DNA from: CBDCVY01 sp965223245
GTDB lineage: Bacteria > Nitrospinota > Nitrospinia > Nitrospinales > Nitrospinaceae
Length of the DNA: 64,000 bases
Assembly (NCBI GenBank): GCA_965223245.1
Contig: CBDCVY010000013.1
Span: 1,426,001 to 1,490,000 of the forward strand
Reading direction: 5' to 3'
The position numbers and the translations under genes were made by a program. How positions within the stretch are numbered: position 1 is the first letter of the stretch; every line of letters begins with the position of its first letter. Shown in pieces: positions 51,248-59,829 of the stretch. The notes under the pieces were generated by a model. That model was not told the DNA's origin. It made no database searches and saw only the letters and a list, made by a program, of their open reading frames with translations.

Positions 51248-51985
51248 ATGTCTGATGCACTCCGCTTTTTTTTAAAAAAATTCTTATCTGCCTTTGGTGA
51301 TGTTCTTCCAATAATAATAATCATTGGCTTATTTCAAGTTTTTGTAATTCAAAAACCTTTTCCAAACCTTAAAGAAACCTTGGTTGGAATATTTTTGGTT
51401 GTATTAGGTTTGTTTATTTTCATACAAGGTCTTGAATCTGCTTTATTCCCAATCGGAGAGCGAATGGCAAATGAGTTTGCCAAGAAGGGGGAAGTTGTCT
51501 GGGTCATTATTTTCGGATTCACTTTAGGATTTTCTACAACAATAGCTGAACCCGCTTTAACTGTTATTGCACAAAAAGCTGGAAATATTGCAGCAGAAGC
51601 TGGAGCGATAAAAAATTTAGATACCGAGATCAATGGTTTTATTTTAGGGCTCCGTATAACCATAGCACTATCTGTAGGAATAGCCGGTGGCTTAGGTGTA
51701 ATTCGAATCATTGCAGGTTGGCCGCTATTACACTTTATTATTACAGGCTACGGATTAATCATACTAGTTACAATGTTCGCCCCAAAAGAAATAATTGGAA
51801 TTGCATACGATGCTGGCGGAATCACCACTTCAACAATTACAGTCCCATTAATCACGGCCCTTGGTGTGGGTTTAGCTTCCACCTTAAGAGGAAGAAATCC
51901 TTTATTAGATGGGTTTGGAATAATTGCCTTAGCAAGCTTAACTCCAATTTTAATGGTAATGATTTTTGGGATAATTGTTCTTTAG
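51248..51985 (+). CDS. DUF1538 membrane protein, first of tandem pair
   Basis: A 245-residue integral membrane protein with about seven hydrophobic segments. It carries the two DUF1538 signature loops: GFSTTIAEPALTVIAQKAG near residue 97 and YDAGGITTSTITVPLITALGVGLAS near residue 185. Polar GxSTTxAEP and GGxTTSTxTVP motifs inside membrane regions suggest a transport path. In many genomes DUF1538 proteins contain two such units in one chain; here they are two genes 3 bp apart. Followed by PII-like and CBS genes. Substrate unknown. Confidence 0.82.
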   Translation: MSDALRFFLKKFLSAFGDVLPIIIIIGLFQVFVIQKPFPNLKETLVGIFLVVLGLFIFIQGLESALFPIGERMANEFAKKGEVVWVIIFGFTLGFSTTIAEPALTVIAQKAGNIAAEAGAIKNLDTEINGFILGLRITIALSVGIAGGLGVIRIIAGWPLLHFIITGYGLIILVTMFAPKEIIGIAYDAGGITTSTITVPLITALGVGLASTLRGRNPLLDGFGIIALASLTPILMVMIFGIIVL

Positions 51986-51988
51986 CCA

Positions 51989-52798
51989 ATGGATGAAATA
52001 AATTATTTAAAAATTGTCGCAGATTCCATTAAACTCACGCTTTGGGATGTATTACCCATTCTGTTAGTCCTAGGATTTTTCCAAACATTCGTCATTCGCA
52101 AAACCATTCCACACTTAAAGCAGTTCCTGGTTGGAATGTTAATGGTGATTCTTGGGCTTGCTATTTTTATTGTGGGTTTGGAAGAGTGCATTTTTCCCTT
52201 AGGCACTTCCATGGCAAATCAGCTTTCTAACCCTACTTTTTTAATTGGTTCAAATGAAGAAGTAACAGAATTATTAAAAAATGGCAAACGCATTGACACC
52301 CAATATTATTTTTGGATGATAGCTTTTGCATTTTGTATTGGATTTTCCACTACATTAGCCGAACCCGCTTTAATAGCCGTGGCTATTAAGGCTAAGGAAA
52401 TTACAACTGGGGCAATTAAGCCCTGGGGGCTTAGGATCGCGGTTGCCTTTGGAGTAGGAATTGGAGTTGCATTAGGTTCCTATAGAATTGTAGAGGGAAG
52501 CCCTATTCACTATTACATTATTGGTGGATATTGCCTTCTTTTATTACAAACCTATTTTGCGCCAAAATACATTATTCCATTAGCTTACGACTCTGGAGGA
52601 GTGACCACCTCCACAGTGACAGTTCCTTTAGTTGTAGCACTTGGAATTGGGTTGGCAAATAATATACCTGAGGCTTCGCCCCTATTAGATGGGTTTGGAC
52701 TAATAGCCTTTGCCTCCCTTTTCCCTATGATTACTGTTCAGGCCTATGCTATGATCACGGCAAAACTGACTCAAAAAAATGAATCTCAAATTACCTAA
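51989..52798 (+). CDS. DUF1538 membrane protein, second of tandem pair
   Basis: A 269-residue paralogue of the preceding protein, with the same motifs in the same order: GFSTTLAEPALIAVAIKA and YDSGGVTTSTVTVPLVVALGIGLA. It differs by an inserted polar loop at about residues 75-100 (GSNEEVTELLKNGKRIDTQ). The two chains probably form one heterodimeric membrane unit. Its stop is 20 bp before the PII-like gene. Substrate and direction of transport are unknown. Confidence 0.82.
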   Translation: MDEINYLKIVADSIKLTLWDVLPILLVLGFFQTFVIRKTIPHLKQFLVGMLMVILGLAIFIVGLEECIFPLGTSMANQLSNPTFLIGSNEEVTELLKNGKRIDTQYYFWMIAFAFCIGFSTTLAEPALIAVAIKAKEITTGAIKPWGLRIAVAFGVGIGVALGSYRIVEGSPIHYYIIGGYCLLLLQTYFAPKYIIPLAYDSGGVTTSTVTVPLVVALGIGLANNIPEASPLLDGFGLIAFASLFPMITVQAYAMITAKLTQKNESQIT

Positions 52799-52818
52799 GA
52801 AATTATTAGGAGTATTCT

Positions 52819-53166
52819 ATGCGCTTTAAAGTTATCCTTGCCTTAGTAAATGATGATTACCAGGATGATGTTATTTCCGCTGCTAAAGAAGCTGGAGCCA
52901 CTGGAGTGACCATATTAAATGCACGTGGGGAGGGCGTTCACGATCAGAAGTCCTTTTTTGGACTGACCATAGAAGCTCAAAAAGATATGCTTCTATTTCT
53001 TGTTGAGGATTTTAATTCAGATAAAATTATGGACGCAATATTTGTAGCAGGAAAACTGGATCAACACGGAAATGGAATTGCCTTTTCATGGATAGTTGAT
53101 CGGGCAATTGGAATGGAAAGCCAAATTCCAATTTTAGAACGGGATGCTAAAGAAAAATACTTTTAA
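52819..53166 (+). CDS. PII-like regulatory protein
   Basis: A 115-residue protein with the PII (GlnB) ferredoxin-like fold pattern: FKVILALVNDDYQDDVISAAKEAGATGVTILNARGEG, then a T-loop region HDQKSFFGLTIEAQKDMLLFLVEDFNSDKIMDAI. The uridylylation Tyr of GlnB is absent, so it belongs to the wider PII-like group that binds adenine nucleotides or other ligands and docks on membrane proteins. AGGAG lies 8 nt before the ATG. Position after two DUF1538 genes suggests it gates them. Confidence 0.75.
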   Translation: MRFKVILALVNDDYQDDVISAAKEAGATGVTILNARGEGVHDQKSFFGLTIEAQKDMLLFLVEDFNSDKIMDAIFVAGKLDQHGNGIAFSWIVDRAIGMESQIPILERDAKEKYF

Positions 53167-53185
53167 TTTTGAATGGAGAGTTTGA

Positions 53186-53578
53186 ATGACAAATCCTGTT
53201 TTCGTAAGTCAGATAATGATGGAAGATTTTCAAAAAATTGATGGAGTTAGCAAAGTATCTGATGTCCTTAATTTAATGAAAAAAGAAAATATCAGCGCTG
53301 TTCTGGTTGAGCCTAGAGATGAAAATGACGTTTACGGGATATTAACTCTTAAGGACATTGCTAGAAAGGTAATCGCGGTCAGAAGAAAACTACATGAAAC
53401 CCACGTATATGAAATAATGTCTAAACCAACTCTCTCAGTCCCCTCAAATATGCCCATTCCTTACGCAGCACGCCTGTTAACTAATTTTGATATTTCTTAC
53501 GCAATGGTTGTTGAAAACAATCAAGTGATTGGGATGGTATCTTTACATGGAATTGCCTCCCATTGGGAAGAGTTATAA
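53186..53578 (+). CDS. CBS-domain pair protein
   Basis: A 130-residue protein made of two CBS motifs (Bateman module): VSQIMMEDFQKIDGVSKVSDVLNLMKKENISAVLVE..YGILTLKDIARKV and VYEIMSKPTLSVPSNMPIPYAARLLTNFDISYAMVVENNQVIGMVSLHGI. Such modules bind adenine nucleotides or S-adenosyl compounds and act as energy sensors. It lies 19 bp after the PII-like gene, so the operon would have two nucleotide-type sensors for one membrane pair. Confidence 0.88.
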   Translation: MTNPVFVSQIMMEDFQKIDGVSKVSDVLNLMKKENISAVLVEPRDENDVYGILTLKDIARKVIAVRRKLHETHVYEIMSKPTLSVPSNMPIPYAARLLTNFDISYAMVVENNQVIGMVSLHGIASHWEEL

Positions 53579-53592
53579 TGATCGCGGCTCCC

Positions 53593-54210
53593 CTACCCTT
53601 TCTTTAAAGAACTTCCACTGGTACTATCCCATTTTACGGCCTCTGGGCTTGAAACATGCTGTGCTTCAGCAGACCAGTGGTCCCAGGAAACATTCAATTC
53701 ATTAATGCGAACGCATTCGTCTATCCCATGGGAACCGGAAATGTGTGAAGTGAGTTCCTTTAGGTCTTTTATATAAGTTTCTTGTTCTGACTTATATCTA
53801 TCTTGAGCTTCTGCAATGTTAGCCAAGGTGCTTTCGGCTTGAATATTGTAATTAAAAATTTTTCTTCGAATTTCATCATAATCAATAAAGAAATTAACGT
53901 AAGCCCAAATGCATACTGGAATGGCACCCATTATAAAGAATATTTTCTTAGCTGTTTTATTATCTAAAAGAATGGCAATCAAAAAAATTAAAAATCCAGC
54001 TCCCAGTGCATATAAAGAAATTTTGTCATAGATTTCTAAAGGAATAATTTTTTTGCCACAATCGGCAACTTCCCCGGTTTGACTGGTTGTTAAATACAAT
54101 TTGGAAAATATCCATTCAGAAATTTGAGCAGAGGAAATTTCCGGAAACATTAATCCATAACAAAATACGCCAAACAGAAATAAGGGTATTAAAATGGTTA
54201 CTTTTTTCAC
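53593..54210 (-). CDS. Membrane protein with pilin-like C-terminal segment
   Basis: A 205-residue protein with an N-terminal hydrophobic segment (ILIPLFLFGVFCYGLMF), then a loop of about 50 residues and two further membrane helices (ISLYALGAGFLIFLIAILL and KIFFIMGAIPVCIWAYVNFF). The last 80 residues, ANIAEAQDRYKSEQETYIKDLKEL, resemble the alpha1-end and body of type IV pilin-like proteins (AxIAEAQxxYxxxxGxYxxxLxxL), and two later Cys-like positions are lacking. No prepilin peptidase site is present. Function unknown. Confidence 0.6.
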   Translation of the reverse strand: MKKVTILIPLFLFGVFCYGLMFPEISSAQISEWIFSKLYLTTSQTGEVADCGKKIIPLEIYDKISLYALGAGFLIFLIAILLDNKTAKKIFFIMGAIPVCIWAYVNFFIDYDEIRRKIFNYNIQAESTLANIAEAQDRYKSEQETYIKDLKELTSHISGSHGIDECVRINELNVSWDHWSAEAQHVSSPEAVKWDSTSGSSLKKG

Positions 54211-54260
54211 AACTTTTTATTCTTGTTTTAGAGATTAATAAGGTGGGCTTTTGAGGAAAT

Positions 54261-54509
54261 CTAATGCGTTTGACTTTTGCGAGAACCTGTAGATTTATAC
54301 ACGGAATCTGATTTTCTACGCTTTCTATTCTGAATTCGGATCATATGCCCGAACCAGTCTTTTGTGGGGTCCGATTCTCTAATAAAACTGAAATTACTTA
54401 CTTCTCTGCACTTTGGGCAATTATAACTGTACTTATCGGAAAATCTCTTATCGAGAACATGCTTTATCAAGTGATGACATTTATCGCATTCATATACTTG
54501 AAGTGGCAT
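54261..54509 (-). CDS. FmdB-type zinc-ribbon protein
   Basis: An 82-residue protein. MPLQVYECDKCHHLIKHVLDKRF followed by YNCPKCREVSNF gives the CxxC...CxxC zinc ribbon of the FmdB family of putative regulatory proteins. A basic, Arg/Lys/Ser-rich tail (QNRKRRKSDSVYKSTGSRK) suggests nucleic-acid contact. A hairpin with a T-run precedes its start on the same strand. Confidence 0.75.
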   Translation of the reverse strand: MPLQVYECDKCHHLIKHVLDKRFSDKYSYNCPKCREVSNFSFIRESDPTKDWFGHMIRIQNRKRRKSDSVYKSTGSRKSQTH

Positions 54510-54527
54510 GTTTTACCCCATTTAGTC

Positions 54528-54583
54528 AAAAACCGCTGAACTAAGGTTGACCACCTCTACCCACAATTTTTATTTCAGCGGTT
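54528..54583 (-). terminator. Long-range hairpin with U-run before the zinc-ribbon gene
   Basis: AACCGCTGAA (54531-54540) and TTCAGCGGTT (54574-54583) are perfect 10-bp arms 33 nt apart. On the minus strand the right arm runs into TTTTT, giving a terminator-like form 19 nt before the start at 54509; a small AGGT/ACCT helix may form in the loop. The rest of this gap (54584-54785) holds a 14-bp palindrome and no gene that I can support. Confidence 0.5.
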
Positions 54584-54740
54584 AATTTATAAAATTATTA
54601 GGTGGCCGTCCAGTCCAATTGTTTAAATTACCTATATTATTATTTAAAATGATGATCTCACTTTTTTCACTAAAATAATGAAACATTATTTTTTGTGGCC
54701 AAAAATCAAAAATTTTGCCTTCAAAAATCTGGTTGAATAA

Positions 54741-54754
54741 GGTATTTTAATACC
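54741..54754. promoter_or_regulatory. 14-bp palindrome before the second DUF1566 gene
   Basis: GGTATT-TT-AATACC is a perfect inverted repeat 31 bp before the ATG at 54786. A weak TTGAAT lies just upstream at 54733. It may be an operator, but an AT-rich palindrome this short could be chance. Confidence 0.3.
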
Positions 54755-54785
54755 CATTTTTATTACTAACCCACTTTTTAAAAAG

Positions 54786-55211
54786 ATGAACGATCAATCA
54801 AGGTTTGTTGATAACGGCGATGGAACGATCCAGGATAATGAATCCGGATTAGCTTGGAGTAAAAAGGATTCTTTCCAAATAGAGCATGATTGGCTGACCT
54901 TTCAGGAATCATTGACTTTTATTGATAACCTTAACCGTGAAGACTATTTGGGCTTTCATGACTGGCGCATTCCGGAAAAAGACGAGATAGAAAAATTATT
55001 TGGGGAGAATATGACCCTAAAAGCAAGATCAAATCAAGAAATTCATATCAGTCCCCTATTTGAACCAGGGGGTGGGAATGGTTCCTGGTGTTTACCCTTT
55101 GACCAGCAAGCGGCATTTTTCTTTAATTACCAAAGTGGTATTTCGCAAACATTTGACCAGGATTTTTCTCAGGGGTATGTCCGTCCTGTTCGGCTATGGC
55201 CAGATGATTAA
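54786..55211 (+). CDS. DUF1566 (Lcl-type) domain protein
   Basis: A 141-residue protein with a full DUF1566 pattern: RFVDNGDGTIQDNESGLAWSK, a LTFQESLTFIDNLN helix, GFHDWRIPEKDEIEKLF, a HISPLFEP segment and a final GYVRPVRLW. No signal peptide. It is a paralogue of the protein at 30686. The domain has a C-type-lectin-like fold in characterised relatives; its role here is unknown. Confidence 0.78.
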   Translation: MNDQSRFVDNGDGTIQDNESGLAWSKKDSFQIEHDWLTFQESLTFIDNLNREDYLGFHDWRIPEKDEIEKLFGENMTLKARSNQEIHISPLFEPGGGNGSWCLPFDQQAAFFFNYQSGISQTFDQDFSQGYVRPVRLWPDD

Positions 55212-55212
55212 T

Positions 55213-55635
55213 TTAGCTCTCCAAACGTTGGGACCGTTTAAAACAAGACTCTATTTTAGGTAAGTTTTCGGGCGGCATAGCTACTAATTGAATTAATGTT
55301 CCATTTTCATCCTGCTCAATTGATGCGATTTTAAAACGGGTCAATTCTGAATCAGAAATCTCGCCAATGTACTTAGATAATCCAGAAAGAAGAGCCAGCC
55401 ACTCCAAGTAAAGAAAAAATTCATCTTCTGTATTACCAGGTTGGATCTTCTCCATGATTTGAGGGAATTCAAGGCTCAATATTTCAGAAATATCAATTCC
55501 CAAGAAAATTTCTTTTAAGGATATTTGCCCCGAAATATCTTTACCGCAAGTAATTTTAGAAAAATCAAAATCCAATAACTTATCTTGAGAATCAATCCAT
55601 ATTTTCATTAATGAGGTAGTATCTTTACAAGGCAT
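55213..55635 (-). CDS. Hypothetical protein
   Basis: A 140-residue acidic cytoplasmic protein, unrecognised. It begins MPCKDTTSLMKIWIDSQDKLLDFDFSKITCGKDISG, with Cys at 3 and 30, then two predominantly helical stretches (ISLKEIFLGIDISEIL, EDEFFLYLEWLALLSGLSKYIG) and a beta-like C-terminus. It lies 40 bp downstream of nadC on the same strand and may share its transcript; it stops 1 bp from the convergent DUF1566 gene. Function unknown. Confidence 0.6.
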   Translation of the reverse strand: MPCKDTTSLMKIWIDSQDKLLDFDFSKITCGKDISGQISLKEIFLGIDISEILSLEFPQIMEKIQPGNTEDEFFLYLEWLALLSGLSKYIGEISDSELTRFKIASIEQDENGTLIQLVAMPPENLPKIESCFKRSQRLES

Positions 55636-55675
55636 TTGCTTTCCTTAACTTTACGGGTCCAAACAAAATTAATAA

Positions 55676-56515
55676 TCAAATTTTGATGTTCATTGAAATA
55701 TCCACTGCTGGTGCAGAATGGGTTAAAGCTCCAACCGAAATATAATCAATGCCAATTCCAGAATATTTAGATAAATCAGTTAGGCCTATTGAACCTGAAA
55801 CCTCAATTTTCGCATTTTTATTAATTATTTTTACCGCTTCACGAATTGTTTTTATATCCATGTTGTCAAGCATTATAATATCCACTTTGGATTCAAGGGC
55901 TTCTTTTACTTCCTCTAAAGTTGTAGTTTCAACTTCAATGGGACCATTATAGGAATTATTTTTAACTCTCTCTACCGCCTTTGATATTCCCCCTGAAATT
56001 TTAATATGATTATCCTTAATCAAAACTTGATCAAAAAGACCAAACCGATGGTTAGTGGCTCCTCCACATTTAACAGCATATTTTTCAAAAATGCGTAACC
56101 CGGGTGTAGTTTTCCTGGTGTCCAAAATAATAATTTTCTCATCGTTTTGTACAAATTCTCGTGTCAAAGTAGAAATACCGCTTAATCTTTGCAAAAGATT
56201 AAGCGCGGTTCTTTCACCTGAAAGAAGGGCTTTTGCTTTACCTTTTATTGAAAAAAATACTTTTCCTGCCAAAACTGGGTCACCATCATTAATATTTTCG
56301 TGAAAGAATTCCACAACCGGATCTAATTCTTTAAAAACTTCTTTAATAATTTCTAATCCACACACGACAATCGGCTCTTTTGCAATAAGTTCCGCCTCAT
56401 ATACTAAATCATTTTGAACAATTGAATCCGTCGTAATATCACCAGGACCTAAATCTTCACTTAAAGAACGTTGAATCAGTTCTTGAATCATTTCTTTGTT
56501 TGGATGAACTTCCAT
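55676..56515 (-). CDS. nadC: Nicotinate-nucleotide diphosphorylase (carboxylating)
   Basis: Converts quinolinate and PRPP to nicotinate mononucleotide in de novo NAD synthesis. It shows LSEDLGPGDITTDSI, GEVFFS-type strand, SGERTALNLLQRLSGISTLT, ILDTRKTTPGLRIFEKYAVKCGGATNHRFGLFD, IKDNHIKISGG, VEVETTTLEEVKEAL and IMLDNMD. All PRPP- and quinolinate-binding residues of the family appear to be present. Length of 279 residues is normal. Confidence 0.96.
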   Translation of the reverse strand: MEVHPNKEMIQELIQRSLSEDLGPGDITTDSIVQNDLVYEAELIAKEPIVVCGLEIIKEVFKELDPVVEFFHENINDGDPVLAGKVFFSIKGKAKALLSGERTALNLLQRLSGISTLTREFVQNDEKIIILDTRKTTPGLRIFEKYAVKCGGATNHRFGLFDQVLIKDNHIKISGGISKAVERVKNNSYNGPIEVETTTLEEVKEALESKVDIIMLDNMDIKTIREAVKIINKNAKIEVSGSIGLTDLSKYSGIGIDYISVGALTHSAPAVDISMNIKI

Positions 56516-56585
56516 ATTACATTAGAATAAAAGTTAATAGTGTGTTTAACGTAACACATCCGCAAGAATTATCTACGGAAATATA

Positions 56586-57653
56586 ATGGATACTCCTTCC
56601 AATAAAAAACAGGCACAAGAGCGAATTGATCGAATTCATGCTTTTCGAAATGAATTAGCCTCTCTATCAGAGGAAGGAATATTTAATCTTTCCTCTAAAG
56701 CAAAAGAAACAATATCTCACTATCATTCCCATTTAATTGCCAAATTCAGTAATCAATTTGATACAGATTCCTCGGACACCGAGAAAAAAATGTCTTTAGG
56801 CATGCGTATCTTAACTTTCTTAGGCGGTTTAGCATTATGTGCCAGTATCTTTTTCTTTTTCTATCAAATTTGGGGTCACATTTCCACTAGCTTACAAATT
56901 ATCATTTTAATTCTTACCCCCATATTGTCATTGGTTTTAATGAATTGGGCCGCCCGTGTTGAAAAAACATTATATTACGCATCCTTATTAGCTCTATTAG
57001 CTTTCGTATGTTTTGTATTAAACCTCCATGTATTGGGACAAATTTTTAATATTGCTCCCTCTCAAAATGCATTTTTAATATGGGGATTATTTGGGATCTT
57101 TTTAGCTTATTACTTGGGATTAAAACTCCTTTTAGTCGCAGGACTACTTTGTATTTTAGGCTATATTTCTGCCACAGTCGGCGTTTGGTCAGGACTATAT
57201 TGGCTTTCATTTGGCGAACGACCAGAAAATTTTATAATCGCCGGATTCATGATTTTGTTAGTTCCAATAATATTTAAACATCGGTCCTTTTATGATTTTC
57301 CCTGGATTTATTATTTGGTAGGTCTCTTATCCATTTTTATATCTGTACTGATTTTATCCAATTGGGGAGGAGGAAGTTATCTTTTATTTGATTCTTCGAA
57401 TATTGAAATTTTCTATCAGACCTTTGGGTTTATTATAAGTGCTATTGTTGCCGGTTTAGGAATTCGCTTTAAGCAAAATGGTGTTACTAATATTGGTGTG
57501 ACTTTTTTTACAATATTTTTATATACAAAGTTTTTTGATTGGTGGTGGGACCTGTTCCCTAAGTATCTTTTCTTTTTAATTATAAGTGGAATTACAATTG
57601 GATTACTCGCAATTTTTAAAACATTAAGAAAAAATTTAAAGGAGGTTGGGTGA
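56586..57653 (+). CDS. DUF2157 polytopic membrane protein
   Basis: A 355-residue protein with a soluble helical N-terminus of about 75 residues (ELASLSEEGIFNLSSKAKETI) followed by about ten membrane helices, starting FLGGLALCASIFFFFYQIW. The N-terminus and helix pattern match DUF2157, a predicted inner-membrane family. Such proteins usually sit next to DUF4401 and GDYXXLXY/DUF4824-like genes, and the next gene overlaps it by 4 bp. Function unknown. Confidence 0.7.
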   Translation: MDTPSNKKQAQERIDRIHAFRNELASLSEEGIFNLSSKAKETISHYHSHLIAKFSNQFDTDSSDTEKKMSLGMRILTFLGGLALCASIFFFFYQIWGHISTSLQIIILILTPILSLVLMNWAARVEKTLYYASLLALLAFVCFVLNLHVLGQIFNIAPSQNAFLIWGLFGIFLAYYLGLKLLLVAGLLCILGYISATVGVWSGLYWLSFGERPENFIIAGFMILLVPIIFKHRSFYDFPWIYYLVGLLSIFISVLILSNWGGGSYLLFDSSNIEIFYQTFGFIISAIVAGLGIRFKQNGVTNIGVTFFTIFLYTKFFDWWWDLFPKYLFFLIISGITIGLLAIFKTLRKNLKEVG

Positions 57654-58516
57654 AGCGTTACGGATTGCATATTGCCATAGCAATAATCATGCTTACAAAT
57701 GTAATCGTATTATTGGGTGTTGCTTATAACAGGTCCGGAAAATCTGAATCTACCTTAAATTTAACTGAAAGAGAACTTCCCATTAAATATATTTCCAAAG
57801 AAAACTCCGGATTATTTTTAAATTTAAATTGGAATACATCTGGGCAAAAACTTAATGGTTCCATTTCATCTAAAACCCATTGGCTAAATAAATCCAAGTT
57901 AGAACAATTGGGTTTTGATACTAGTTATCCATTAGATTCAAAAAAATCCTGGAAACAATACTATCGTCAGTTACCCAAAAAAGCATTTATTGTATTAGAA
58001 TATGAGGGAGCTTCTTGGAAGGAATGGCAAAGAATAGTGAAAGAGGAAATTAAATCACTTCAAGAAAAACTGAAAAAAGAGAAAAAAAAGAATTCCATTT
58101 CATATCAAAAAAGTAGAATAAAAAACTTAATATGGGATTTAAACCACAAAAGTCGTTTGTTTGCTATTGATGCAGGAGCAAACCCTTTTAATCTAAGAGA
58201 GAAATATCCAAACCAATCACAATATTTAATAGTTCCCGGAGCAATTAAAATTCAAAAATTAAATTATTCTGAGTTTAACTCTGAGGGGAAAAAAATCAGC
58301 AAACCTTATATAAGCGGATATATAAAAGAATTGAGCATTATTGATATTTATGTTCCAAGTGATCAAAAAGCCGTTCTACGAACACTTCCTAAGCGTGTTT
58401 CCAAATACGCCAGCAAACAGGATGAAATTTTAAAAGGAAAACCACGTTATAAAGTTCAGTTAAGTTTAGGAAAGCGATTTGAACCTTGGATACAAAGTAT
58501 TACTCGTTTTAACTGA
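57650..58516 (+). CDS. DUF4824-like anchored protein
   Basis: A 288-residue protein with one N-terminal membrane segment (LHIAIAIIMLTNVIVLLGVAYNRSG) and a periplasmic or extracytoplasmic remainder. The ESTLNLTERELPIKYIS, SGLFLNLNW, WLNKSKLEQLGFD and RQLPKKAFIVLEYEG segments follow the DUF4824 pattern as I remember it. Residues 125-155 form a Lys/Glu coiled coil. Its 4-bp overlap with the DUF2157 gene suggests one membrane complex of unknown function. Confidence 0.6.
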   Translation: MKRYGLHIAIAIIMLTNVIVLLGVAYNRSGKSESTLNLTERELPIKYISKENSGLFLNLNWNTSGQKLNGSISSKTHWLNKSKLEQLGFDTSYPLDSKKSWKQYYRQLPKKAFIVLEYEGASWKEWQRIVKEEIKSLQEKLKKEKKKNSISYQKSRIKNLIWDLNHKSRLFAIDAGANPFNLREKYPNQSQYLIVPGAIKIQKLNYSEFNSEGKKISKPYISGYIKELSIIDIYVPSDQKAVLRTLPKRVSKYASKQDEILKGKPRYKVQLSLGKRFEPWIQSITRFN

Positions 58517-58525
58517 GGAAATTTC

Positions 58526-59800
58526 TTGAGTTCATCTATTCTCCCCTCAAAGTTAGTTTTAAATGAAATAAAAAAATCATACCCGTCTGATCGCCTTGAC
58601 CCAAGACCAGGTAACCCACCCGAAAAATGTCTTGAGTTAATAGACCCCTCAAATAATAAAATATGGGGATTCATTGTTGTGGACAATACCCAGAGAGGAC
58701 CAGGGTTGGGAGGGATTCGTATTGCTCCCGATTTAAGTTTAAATGAGATCAAACGATTAGCAAGAGCAATGACTTTAAAAAACAGTGCTGCTAACCTTCC
58801 TTTCGGAGGTGGTAAGTCCGGAATTAAATTTGACCCAATTTTTTTGAATGAAAATCCTGGAATCAAACGGGATCTGTTAGGTATGTTTGCTGAACCTCTG
58901 TTTATGGTTGATGATTATATTTCTGCACCAGATATGGGAACTAATGAGAATGATATTCAGCAAATTTATGAGTTATTTTCAAACAAACTTGGAACACCAG
59001 AGCATTTAAGAGGGGGCTCTTCTCGACCTCCGGAAAAAGGTGGAATACCTATAGACGATTGGGGTTTGACCGCGCATAGTCTTTTCATTTCCATGAAAAC
59101 ATTGGAAGAAATCCATCCCGACTTTGTGCTCGCTAATAGCAGGATTATCATTCAAGGATATGGAAATGTTGGATCTCATATCGCTACAAAATTGAATAAC
59201 TATGGTGCTAGGATTATCGGTGCGTCGGACATCCATATTGCACTTTGGAATTCTGAAGGTTTGGATGTAAATGAGTTAAATCAAATAAGAGTTAAACCTA
59301 ATGGTTTAGCAAATTATTCTCAAAAAATTGAAAAACGTTTTCCATCAGAAAAATTAGATTGGTTGTTAGAGGGCCCTTGCGACATTTTAGTTCCTGCAGC
59401 CAGACCCGATGCAATAACTTCAAGAAATGCGGATCGAATCCAATGTAAATTTATTTTTCAAGGAGCAAATTCTCCCAGTAATAAAATGACCGAGTATTAT
59501 TTACAAAATCGCCGAGGGATCATTTCTTTTTCCGATTTTATTGTAAATGTTGGAGGAGTGATGGGATGTGCCGTTGAGTTGAAAATGACTTTTGATAAAG
59601 ACTACCGCAGCACCGTATTATCCTCGGGTAATAATGGAAAAAATTACTTGGAAAACTTGATCCAAAAAACAGTTTCAAGTAACATTCGTTTTCTATGGAA
59701 TCGACTTAATAAATCTTTATCAAATGATACAATTTTTCGGGAAGAGGCAACGATTTTAGCTGAAGAACGATTAACTAATTGCCAGGAAACTTGGCTATAA
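58526..59800 (+). CDS. Glu/Leu/Phe/Val-type amino-acid dehydrogenase
   Basis: NAD(P)-dependent oxidative deaminase. The N-terminal domain has GPGLGGIRIAPDLSLNEIKRLARAMTLKNSAANLPFGGGKSGI, with the catalytic-type Lys in GGGKSG, and APDMGTNENDIQQIY. The nucleotide domain has IIIQGYGNVGSHIATKLNNYGARIIGASD, followed by ADRIQCKFIFQGANSP and FSDFIVNVGGVMG. Start is TTG 58526 with AGGAAA in front. Glutamate or branched-chain specificity cannot be settled by eye, so no symbol. It follows the DUF4824-like gene by 9 bp. Confidence 0.88.
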   Translation: MSSSILPSKLVLNEIKKSYPSDRLDPRPGNPPEKCLELIDPSNNKIWGFIVVDNTQRGPGLGGIRIAPDLSLNEIKRLARAMTLKNSAANLPFGGGKSGIKFDPIFLNENPGIKRDLLGMFAEPLFMVDDYISAPDMGTNENDIQQIYELFSNKLGTPEHLRGGSSRPPEKGGIPIDDWGLTAHSLFISMKTLEEIHPDFVLANSRIIIQGYGNVGSHIATKLNNYGARIIGASDIHIALWNSEGLDVNELNQIRVKPNGLANYSQKIEKRFPSEKLDWLLEGPCDILVPAARPDAITSRNADRIQCKFIFQGANSPSNKMTEYYLQNRRGIISFSDFIVNVGGVMGCAVELKMTFDKDYRSTVLSSGNNGKNYLENLIQKTVSSNIRFLWNRLNKSLSNDTIFREEATILAEERLTNCQETWL

Positions 59801-59829
59801 TTCCAATGTGAAAATTAAGAGGTAAACAA

